Shown here: piece by piece, positions 1-4,895 of the stretch
Numbering within the stretch: the first letter of the stretch is position 1
How the letters are laid out: every line of letters starts with the position of its first letter
From: Chloroflexota bacterium
Lineage (GTDB): Bacteria > Chloroflexota > Ktedonobacteria > Ktedonobacterales > Ktedonobacteraceae
NCBI GenBank assembly: GCA_021828635.1
Contig: JAJZEJ010000552.1
Location: 1 to 5,858, forward strand
Direction of reading: 5' to 3'
DNA length: 5,858 nucleotides
The notes under the pieces: generated by a model
What the model was told of the DNA's origin: nothing
Database searches by the model: none
The model's input: only the letters and a program-made list of their open reading frames with translations
Program-made: the position numbers and the translations under genes

Positions 1-98
1 AGGCTGCGCCTAAATCGAACAAACAGAAAAAAGAAGCCCAGAAAGAGAAGAAGGCGGCGAAAGCTGGCAGTGGCGGCATCTCACTCAAGAAGGAATAA
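1..98 (+). CDS. C-terminal end of an unidentified lysine/alanine-rich protein (partial)
   Basis: The open frame runs from the left edge (first full codon at base 3) to a TAA at 96-98. The visible 31 residues are about one third lysine, with a run of Lys, Glu, Ala and Gln followed by a short Gly/Ser stretch and a closing SLKKE. A basic, probably disordered tail of this kind is common on ribosome- or nucleic-acid-binding proteins, but it does not identify a family. It is not an FtsA-like C-terminus, so nothing here suggests a division cluster upstream of ftsZ. The stop codon lies inside the left arm of the terminator palindrome, so the gene almost certainly ends its transcript here. Coding status is inferred from the open frame, the terminator directly behind it and the biased composition. 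Confidence 0.55.
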   Translation, partial: AAPKSNKQKKEAQKEKKAAKAGSGGISLKKE

Positions 99-156
99 AA
101 GGAAGAGAAAGCAGCCGAGGACATGCATGTCCTCGGCTGCTTTCTCTTCCTTTTAT
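95..156. terminator. 62-bp perfect palindrome, bidirectional intrinsic terminator
   Basis: Bases 95-156 are a perfect inverted repeat centred between 125 and 126, with 31-base arms and no mismatch (centre ATGCAT). The arms begin with A-rich and end with T-rich bases, so either strand gives a GC-rich stem followed by TTTT. On the plus strand it ends the upstream gene, whose TAA lies in the left arm, and insulates ftsZ from read-through. A minus-strand role is symmetrical, but no minus-strand gene is seen next to it. The arms are much longer than terminator function needs. Confidence 0.9.
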
Positions 157-172
157 AAGGTATCATTCCCTA

Positions 173-201
173 TTGCAAAAACTTGACACTCTTGCTACAA
201 T
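173..201 (+). promoter_or_regulatory. Probable ftsZ promoter (extended -10)
   Basis: TTGCAA at 173-178 and TACAAT at 196-201 are separated by 17 bp, and TG at 193-194 makes an extended -10 (TGCTACAAT). The predicted start is near 208, giving a leader of about 94 nt. An overlapping alternative uses the perfect TTGACA at 183-188 with a weaker -10 (GATAAG, 205-210, 16-bp spacer). The larB promoter has nearly the same extended -10 (TGCTACACT), which supports the first reading. No obvious leader hairpin or riboswitch was found between 208 and 301. Confidence 0.55.
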
Positions 202-301
202 GCGGATAAGTTAAAAACTTTTTCATCCTATCGTACATATCAGCTCATGGTAGCAGCTTCAACCTGCGGGGTCTGCTTTACTGAGAGGAATTAAGAGGGA
301 A

Positions 302-1891
302 ATGGGGGTACGCATGCAATCAAAGTCCCACGATGCATTTAGACGTGAAAATTCCCCTACGCATTGGGTAAAGCAGTCCGACCGGGGAGAGTCGGCAGCT
401 AAACCAGACGTGTACGACGAGCAAGAGGACCAATGGGCATTGCTCCGTCATGAAGTCGAAGGAGCGAATATGCAGCGATGGAATGAGCGCAATCGGGGTG
501 AGTGGGAGCCACGCAATACCGATGGCGATGCTATGCATTCCCCCTATTCGTATAGCAATCAACAAGAAGGGCAACAGGTTGATATTGTGGTTGTAGGCGT
601 TGGCGGCGGTGGCATGAACGCGATCAACCGCATGATTAGCACACATGTGCGTGGTGTACGTTTTATCGCTATGAACACCGATGCACAGGTACTCGCGCTC
701 TCCCCTGCGCCTGTACGCATCTGCCTGGGCCAGCATCAGACGAAAGGGTTGGGTGCTGGTGGCAATGCTGCCGTGGGCATGCGTGCCGCAACCGAAAGCG
801 TTGATGAGATCAAGGTTGCGCTGGGTAGTGCCGACCTAGTTTTCATTGCCGCTGGTATGGGTGGTGGCACCGGAACAGGAGCTGCTCCTGTCGTTGCCTC
901 AATTGCCAAGAAGCTCGGTGCGCTCACCGTCGGCATTGTGACCTTGCCCTTCTCATTTGAAGGTTCGCGGCGGCGACGTGCCGCAATGGAGGGTATTAGC
1001 GAACTGAGTTCACAGGTCGATGCCCTGATTACGGTACCCAATGATCGCCTGCTCACTACCGTTGGACGCGAGCATAACCTGTCCGATGCCTTCAAGGTTG
1101 CGGATGACGTGTTGCGCCAGGGCGTGCAGGGTATCGCCGAAGTCATCAATGTACCGGGGATGGTCAATGTCGATTTCGCTGATGTGCGTAGTGTGTTGCG
1201 CGAAGCGGGTACAGCGTTGATGAGCATTGGTCAAGGGCAGGGACGCAATCGGGCGCAGCGAGCTGCCGAAGAGGCTGTTGCTGGCGGATTCTTAAATGTG
1301 ACGATTCGCGGAGCCAAACGTGTCCTGTTCAACATTAGTGGTGGTGAAGATATGACGCTCTTCGAGGTCAACGAAGTCGCTGAGCGCATCGGCGAAGCTA
1401 TCGATGATGCTGCCGATATCATTTTCGGTGCGGTTATCGACCCCGCACTCAATGATAGCATTCGCGTGACATTGATTGCCGCAGGCATGGAGGAAATGCA
1501 TACGCTACGTCTCCAGGCGGTGCGTCCCGATCAATTGGCCGCGCAACAGCGCCTAACCGGTACAGCGGGACAGCGTGCGCTACCCCCTAATCGTCCGATG
1601 GCTGATATACCGAACCCTCGAACAGTGCCACCTGGTATAGGCAATGGAACGCCGCCAGGAGGGCCAACAGTGCCGCCGCGTCCAGTGATGCCGCCCTATC
1701 GCCCGACAGGGCAACCGGCACTACCGGCACTACCGCAACAGCCAGCGCAACCGACACAACCACAGCGACGACCACAGCGTAGCTTGAGCGACTTGCGTGG
1801 TATTCGCGGTATGGGGCAACGTCAGGATCGACGACCTCATTATCCCGATGACGACGATAGCATCGATATACCGCCGTTCTTGAAACGGTAA
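302..1891 (+). CDS. ftsZ: Cell division GTPase FtsZ with long N-terminal extension
   Basis: This is the bacterial tubulin that binds GTP, polymerises at mid-cell and organises the division septum. In the 529-aa form, residues 1-92 are a polar extension lacking in typical FtsZ. The GTPase core starts at VDIVVVGVGGGG (93-104). The tubulin signature GGGTGTG is at 187-193. The T7 loop NVDFADV is at 289-295 with its catalytic Asp residues (D291, D294), and FNISGGED is at 343-350. The usual PLL motif after the T7 region is replaced by GFL (329-331). Residues about 400-516 form a Pro/Gln/Arg-rich linker. An acidic run leads to IDIPPFLKR (521-529), the conserved peptide that recruits FtsA, SepF or ZipA-type partners. 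The 302 ATG has GAGAGGA 12 bp upstream. In-frame ATGs at 314 and at 470 (AAGGAG with 5-bp spacing) compete with it. The gene stands alone, without ftsA, ftsQ or mur genes. Identity is certain; the start is not. Confidence 0.97.
   Translation: MGVRMQSKSHDAFRRENSPTHWVKQSDRGESAAKPDVYDEQEDQWALLRHEVEGANMQRWNERNRGEWEPRNTDGDAMHSPYSYSNQQEGQQVDIVVVGVGGGGMNAINRMISTHVRGVRFIAMNTDAQVLALSPAPVRICLGQHQTKGLGAGGNAAVGMRAATESVDEIKVALGSADLVFIAAGMGGGTGTGAAPVVASIAKKLGALTVGIVTLPFSFEGSRRRRAAMEGISELSSQVDALITVPNDRLLTTVGREHNLSDAFKVADDVLRQGVQGIAEVINVPGMVNVDFADVRSVLREAGTALMSIGQGQGRNRAQRAAEEAVAGGFLNVTIRGAKRVLFNISGGEDMTLFEVNEVAERIGEAIDDAADIIFGAVIDPALNDSIRVTLIAAGMEEMHTLRLQAVRPDQLAAQQRLTGTAGQRALPPNRPMADIPNPRTVPPGIGNGTPPGGPTVPPRPVMPPYRPTGQPALPALPQQPAQPTQPQRRPQRSLSDLRGIRGMGQRQDRRPHYPDDDDSIDIPPFLKR
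459..472 (+). promoter_or_regulatory. Internal Shine-Dalgarno and ATG inside ftsZ
   Basis: AAGGAG at 459-464 lies 5 bp before an in-frame ATG at 470-472 (Met57 of the 529-aa reading). It is the best ribosome binding site near the 5' end of ftsZ, better than those before the ATGs at 302 and 314. Starting here would give a 473-aa FtsZ with an extension of only about 36 residues before the GTPase core. Seen directly; whether it is used is inference. Confidence 0.4.
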
Positions 1892-1904
1892 GTAGAAAGC
1901 CGCC

Positions 1905-1953
1905 AAAAAGCATGAGGCGTGTATGTCTGAGTATATCAGGCATACACGCCTCA
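1905..1953 (-). terminator. Hairpin terminator between convergent ftsZ and the KGG gene
   Basis: TGAGGCGTGTATG (1913-1925) pairs perfectly with CATACACGCCTCA (1941-1953). Inside it, a U-G wobble and CTGA/TCAG extend the stem to 18 pairs around the 5-nt loop GTATA. On the minus strand the stem is followed, after four bases, by TTTTT (complement of 1905-1909), so it fits an intrinsic terminator for the KGG-repeat gene. On the plus strand the stem sits 21 bp after the ftsZ stop but has no T-run. There it may act as a weaker terminator or as a 3'-end block against decay. Confidence 0.85.
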
Positions 1954-1981
1954 CAATAGTCAGTATCTCAATAGATCGGGG

Positions 1982-2257
1982 TTATTGCTCTTTTGCTTCA
2001 GCAGCAGCGCGGCCACGCTCACCGCCCTTTTTCCCGATCCGTGAATAGAATTCAGAGCCTTGTTGACGCTTGGTAGACTCGCCACCTTTTTTGCCAATTT
2101 CGGCATAGAATTGAGGACCGCGCTTCTCCTTCACCGTCTCGCCACCCTTCTTGCCAATCCGTGAATAGAATTCAGGACCGTACTTCTCGCGTACAGCCTG
2201 ACCACCATGCTTCGCCTTTTGTGATCCTGGTTCGGGTCCACGCTTGTTGTTTGCCAT
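1982..2257 (-). CDS. KGG-repeat stress protein (GsiB/YciG-like, plant LEA group 1-related)
   Basis: A small, very hydrophilic 91-aa protein built from four tandem 20-residue units at about 7-26, 27-46, 47-66 and 67-86. Each of the last three follows the pattern G-x-x-FY-x-x-IGKKGGE. The first is degenerate, with PG replacing FY and KHGG replacing KKGG. This is the stress-induced KGG motif family, which includes B. subtilis GsiB, E. coli YciG and plant Em/LEA proteins. Members accumulate under desiccation, heat, acid or starvation and are thought to act as unfolded hydration buffers in the cytoplasm; no enzyme activity is expected. The repeat is visible in the DNA as an exact 60-bp period (similar blocks at 2041, 2101 and 2161), so the gene grew by tandem duplication. 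GAGAGG (2268-2273) lies 10 bp before the ATG. It converges on ftsZ across the hairpin. The family call is firm; induction by stress is inferred from relatives. Confidence 0.92.
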   Translation of the reverse strand: MANNKRGPEPGSQKAKHGGQAVREKYGPEFYSRIGKKGGETVKEKRGPQFYAEIGKKGGESTKRQQGSEFYSRIGKKGGERGRAAAEAKEQ

Positions 2258-2290
2258 AAAAATCCCGCCTCTCTAAAACTCGATCCACAT

Positions 2291-2316
2291 TTACCCAACA
2301 GACAACGCGGTGAGAC
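2291..2316 (-). promoter_or_regulatory. Possible stress-sigma type promoter of the KGG gene
   Basis: On the minus strand, GTCTCA (complement of 2311-2316) and GGGTAA (complement of 2291-2296) are 14 bp apart. This resembles the B. subtilis sigma-B pattern GTTTAA-N12-15-GGGTAT at 4 of 6 and 5 of 6 positions. A start near 2284 would leave a 27-nt leader holding the ribosome binding site. gsiB is a classic sigma-B gene, which makes the match interesting. However, no sigma-B-like regulation is established for this organism and the match is short. No good TTGACA/TATAAT pair was seen in this gap. Confidence 0.25.
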
Positions 2317-2419
2317 ATCCTACCTTCTTCCGTCCTCCAACATCACTTGCGCGACGCTCATTCATCGACAAACGATTTAGAGCGCGGAAGCGAAGTCATG
2401 AGAATATCTCGCTGCTTCC

Positions 2420-3274
2420 TTACTGCGATCCCTGCTCCCGCTGCTGCCGTGCAGCGGCGACACGATTAGCAATCAATGCCGCCATACTGCCCGCTCCCAC
2501 TCCGTTATCAATATTGACAACCGAGAGACCGGGTGCGCACGACTGGAGCATCGAGAGCAAGGCGGCAAGCCCTTTGCCGCCAATACCGTATCCAACTGAT
2601 GTTGGTACTCCAATGACAGGAACCGGGGCCAGCCCTGTGACGACCGATGGTAAAGCTCCATCCATACCAGCCGCTACGATAATCACATCAACGTCTTGCG
2701 CGAAGAGATCCCGCAACGGCTCCAGTAGACGATGTAGCCCGGCCACGCCCACGTCATAGATACGTGTGACGCGACATCCCATCTCTTCAGCAATCAGCGT
2801 CGCCTCCTCTGCCACCGGAATATCAGAAGTGCCAGCACTAATCACACCTACATGCCCACCGGTACTGCGTCGCACGTAATCAGGGCTATAGATGACCATA
2901 GAGCGTGCTGCTTCGGAGACTCGAACAGTGTAGTCCTGGAAGGCCGCCCGAACAGGCACGAATGCTTCTGGGCGCATTCGGCTAATAATTGCCCGACCAG
3001 ACCCACGGAGCAACCCCTGTGCCATTGCCACAATCTGTGACACATCCTTTGTTTCACCAAAGATGACTTCTGGCACGCCTTTACGCTGCTCACGCCCTGG
3101 ATCCGAGCGCGTCTCAATAACCGGTGAATGAACCGATGATTGCTCGGTTAGTGTGTTAGGAGATGACAAAGTAGACAAACTATCCGATCTACTTTGTATC
3201 TCTGCCTGATCCTGCATCAGCATTTCGCTGATCCACGCTAGATGCTCATCACGCCCATTAACCTCACGAGACAT
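2420..3274 (-). CDS. larB: LarB, pyridinium-3,5-biscarboxylic acid mononucleotide synthase
   Basis: LarB carboxylates and hydrolyses nicotinic acid adenine dinucleotide, the first step to the nickel-pincer cofactor of lactate racemase (LarA) and related enzymes. LarE and LarC act after it. Its C-terminal half resembles PurE, hence older 'NCAIR mutase-like' names. In the 284-aa form the family motifs run in order: RKGVPEVIFGETK from about 64, AGTSD (147-151), IYDVGVAGLHR (172-182), AGMDGALPSVV (202-212), PTSVGYG (224-230), SCAPG with the expected catalytic cysteine at C246, and NIDNGVGAG (254-262). The N-terminal part is divergent, with a Ser/Thr-rich stretch (about 28-50) carrying two inverted repeats. 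The chosen ATG has AGAGGG 12 bp upstream. The frame also continues to an ATG at 3307 and a GTG at 3313 (297 aa), neither with a ribosome binding site. No larA, larC or larE lies in the window. Family identity is firm. Confidence 0.93.
   Translation of the reverse strand: MSREVNGRDEHLAWISEMLMQDQAEIQSRSDSLSTLSSPNTLTEQSSVHSPVIETRSDPGREQRKGVPEVIFGETKDVSQIVAMAQGLLRGSGRAIISRMRPEAFVPVRAAFQDYTVRVSEAARSMVIYSPDYVRRSTGGHVGVISAGTSDIPVAEEATLIAEEMGCRVTRIYDVGVAGLHRLLEPLRDLFAQDVDVIIVAAGMDGALPSVVTGLAPVPVIGVPTSVGYGIGGKGLAALLSMLQSCAPGLSVVNIDNGVGAGSMAALIANRVAAARQQREQGSQ
3131..3202. repeat. Two adjacent inverted repeats inside the larB N-terminal linker
   Basis: ACAAAGTAGA (3166-3175) and TCTACTTTGT (3188-3197) are perfect 10-base arms around a 12-base loop. 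After a single bulged G they continue as GAGAT (3160-3164) with ATCTC (3198-3202). Next to it, AACCGA (3131-3136) and TCGGTT (3144-3149) form a 6-bp stem with a 7-base loop. Both fall in codons about 25-48, the Ser/Thr-rich, poorly conserved part of LarB. They could be mRNA structure or the remnant of a small palindromic insertion. The bases are seen; the function is unknown. Confidence 0.6.
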
Positions 3275-3338
3275 ACAAAACCCATACCCTCTAGTAACAT
3301 TATTCATCGGCACTATTCACGGGAAAGCTCTTAGTTAC

Positions 3339-3367
3339 AGTGTAGCACAGTTCAGCTTCATCAGCAA
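3339..3367 (-). promoter_or_regulatory. Probable larB promoter (extended -10)
   Basis: On the minus strand TTGCTG (complement of 3362-3367) and TACACT (complement of 3339-3344) are 17 bp apart, with TG one base before the -10 (TGCTACACT). The -35 matches the consensus at only three positions, which the extended -10 could offset. The start would be near 3332, giving leaders of 18 nt to the GTG at 3313, 24 nt to the ATG at 3307 and 57 nt to the ATG at 3274. The near-identity to the ftsZ extended -10 strengthens the call. Confidence 0.5.
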
Positions 3368-3825
3368 GCCAACAGCTAAACAGAAATCTGTAGAGACCGA
3401 TATACCGCCCGCTAGCAATCCCTCATCTATTGGAGGCGCGGCGTAAACGCGGTTCACTAGCCCCTACCACATTCCACTACGAAGACGAGCTGGCCCTTCG
3501 CCTCGTTATGATATACTGTAAGCACGCTATACGACAGACACATCGCAGTATGTTGTGCTTTTTCACAGACTACAATATCTTACACTACCATAGTACCTGT
3601 ATACGCAAGCCATCAAACAGTGTACGTATGCAGATAGCTGGTGTATGTAACACGGGTCTGTTGAATCGTTTTAGCAATTGACTGACATTTCGGAAAACAT
3701 CGTAAAATCTGGCACTCGCAAGAGGGTATCAATCTATATATAATGCGTTTATCATCTAACGTCATAATAGATGTAGTGGCACCTTCGCATAGATGTCAGG
3801 GTCATGAGTGGCTGCTACAGCGATA
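3368..3825. other. AT-richer gene-free spacer between mutM and larB
   Basis: I see no credible gene, tRNA or clear terminator in this stretch between the mutM stop and the larB promoter. It is richer in A and T than the coding regions. Several plus-strand promoter-like elements occur: an extended -10 TGATATACT (3509-3517) without a good -35; TTGACT (3678-3683) with TAAAAT (3703-3708) at a long 19-bp spacing; and a perfect TATAAT (3739-3744) with a poor -35. All point toward the 3' end of mutM and could make an antisense or small RNA, but AT-rich spacers produce such matches by chance. A weak inverted repeat (CATCTA/TAGATG, about 3754-3774) lies past mutM without a T-run. Confidence 0.5.
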
Positions 3826-4806
3826 TCAGGACTGACACTGTGGGCAGTAGTGAGTACTGCGCTGCGTGACAACGATGCGTTCGATGGGTGCGCCACAATG
3901 CACACAGGGCTGACCTGTGCGTTGATAGACACACACATGGTTATAATTATCGCCCGCCTCGCCCCAGAGATCGCGGTAATCATTAAACGATGTGCCACCA
4001 TGCGCTATACCGCGCTCAAGCACAACAATAATGCCTTCATGCAAACGCGCGATCTCCGCCGCACTCAATGCATTGGCGGAACGTAACGGATGTACAGCAG
4101 CATAAAAGAGTGCCTCATCAGCATAGATGTTGCCGATACCAACCACGACATCTTGTGCCAGCAGCGTAGCCTTGATAGTGCCGCGATGTTGCGCTAATGC
4201 TACGCTCAACCGATCAATGGTAAATTCATCGCTCAACGGCTCTGGCCCCAGTTTAGCAAAAACATCGGCCTCGCGCTCATGCGGCCATAACGCGATGCGC
4301 CCAAATTTGCGTGGGTCAGTAAAAAGCAGACGACGACCATCGCTGAGGTTGAAGCAGGCACGACAATACAGTGTATGGACAATAAGCGTCTGTTTCTCCG
4401 TTGTTGGCGTCTCAACGGTATTAGCAATGCTAACAGTACCAGACGCGGCGAACGGCGGCTCATCATCAAGCGCAGGTAGAAAGGTCGGACCTTTGATATT
4501 CCACGTCGCGGCGTCACGCTCACGTGGACTCATATCCACCTGCCAGCCGGGCGCAAGCAGGAAAAAGTTGCCAGTCATGCGGCGATGAATCGAAAGCAGA
4601 TAGTCTCCGCTCAGATCAACGAGTAGGAATTTGCCACGGCGGCGAATGCTCTCGATGGTTCTCCCTGCTACTTCCGCACAAAATGTATCAGGGTCTGGAT
4701 GACCGATAGTGCGCGGCCAAAAGACCTGCGCATCCTGGATCGTCGCCCCTACCACGCTAGCACGCAACTGGCGGGCGGTATATTCAACTTCTGGTAGTTC
4801 TGGCAT
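3826..4806 (-). CDS. mutM: Formamidopyrimidine-DNA glycosylase (Fpg/MutM) with internal insertion
   Basis: This bifunctional DNA glycosylase/AP lyase removes 8-oxoguanine and formamidopyrimidines in base-excision repair. The start is fixed by chemistry: mature MutM must begin MPELPEVE, because P2 is the nucleophile and E3 is catalytic. The frame is open further upstream, but those 32 residues are not part of the protein. Also present (326-aa numbering) are K59 in RRGKFLL; HRRMTG with M77; DPRKFG with R166 and F168 (the void-filling trio); GIGNIY with N226; and a C-terminal zinc finger C301-x2-C304-x16-C321-x2-C324 with R316 in QRSTHYC. Between MTG and DPRKFG there are 84 residues where E. coli has 30, so about 54 extra residues (roughly 88-143), followed by a CxxC (C148, C151). 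This explains the length of 326 against the usual 270 or so. The ribosome binding site is weak (AGAGA, 4 bp before ATG). All catalytic residues are intact. Confidence 0.97.
   Translation of the reverse strand: MPELPEVEYTARQLRASVVGATIQDAQVFWPRTIGHPDPDTFCAEVAGRTIESIRRRGKFLLVDLSGDYLLSIHRRMTGNFFLLAPGWQVDMSPRERDAATWNIKGPTFLPALDDEPPFAASGTVSIANTVETPTTEKQTLIVHTLYCRACFNLSDGRRLLFTDPRKFGRIALWPHEREADVFAKLGPEPLSDEFTIDRLSVALAQHRGTIKATLLAQDVVVGIGNIYADEALFYAAVHPLRSANALSAAEIARLHEGIIVVLERGIAHGGTSFNDYRDLWGEAGDNYNHVCVYQRTGQPCVHCGAPIERIVVTQRSTHYCPQCQS
4386..4446. repeat. Nested inverted repeats inside the mutM insertion
   Basis: The outer arms GCGTCTG (4386-4392) and CAGACGC (4440-4446) enclose two hairpins: CCGTTG (4398-4403) with CAACGG (4413-4418), and TTAGC (4421-4425) with GCTAA (4429-4433). 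Together they would fold as a three-way junction. An alternative pairing lengthens the second hairpin by GGTA/TACC (4417-4420 with 4437-4440) across a 3-nt bulge. The whole block lies in the part of mutM that encodes its non-conserved insertion. Individual stems are short, so chance is possible. Confidence 0.45.
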
Positions 4807-4851
4807 TGTGTCTCTATTTCGTTCAATGAAAACAGTGAATGTATTCTCCAC

Positions 4852-4880
4852 AGTATAACATTGCCGAGGCACAATGCCAT
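4852..4880 (-). promoter_or_regulatory. Probable mutM promoter
   Basis: On the minus strand ATGGCA (complement of 4875-4880; 4 of 6 to TTGACA) and TATACT (complement of 4852-4857; 5 of 6 to TATAAT) are separated by 17 bp, in the 89-bp gap between the 144-aa gene and the mutM ATG. The start would be near 4845, leaving a leader of about 39 nt. mutM may therefore be transcribed alone as well as by read-through from the genes upstream of it. Confidence 0.5.
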
Positions 4881-4895
4881 CCCTACTAGCCACCT

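Noticed and set aside
320..1501. Minus-strand open frames of 69-163 residues across ftsZ
   Set aside because: They lie opposite a highly conserved gene, have low-complexity Ala/Ser/Thr/Arg composition and carry no supporting start signals.
1714..1731. ACCGGCACT tandem pair in ftsZ
   Set aside because: It is only two copies within the Pro/Ala/Leu linker codons, which is ordinary low-complexity coding sequence.
1587..1954. Minus-strand 118- and 74-residue frames covering the ftsZ 3' end
   Set aside because: They are shadows of the proline-rich linker codons and run across the terminator hairpin.
2384..2420. GGAAGC/GCTTCC inverted repeat just after the larB stop as a terminator
   Set aside because: The stem is interrupted and has no T-run on either strand. 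larB may read through into the KGG gene or end by another route.
2310..2759. Plus-strand 149-residue open frame overlapping the 3' end of larB
   Set aside because: Most of it is the antisense of well-conserved larB motifs; the composition (Pro/Ser/Thr/Arg runs) is typical of a shadow frame.
1865..3409. CGATATACCGCC present near 1865 and near 3398
   Set aside because: A 12-base match, once inside the ftsZ C-terminal codons and once in a spacer, with no flanking similarity; best explained by chance.
3430..3681. Plus-strand 83-residue open frame starting with TTG
   Set aside because: It has a rare start codon, no convincing ribosome binding site, Cys/His-rich non-protein-like composition and no recognisable motif. 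It appears to be chance in an AT-rich spacer.
3808..4588. Plus-strand 92- and 153-residue frames opposite mutM
   Set aside because: They are antisense to conserved MutM motifs, including the zinc finger, and show no family resemblance.
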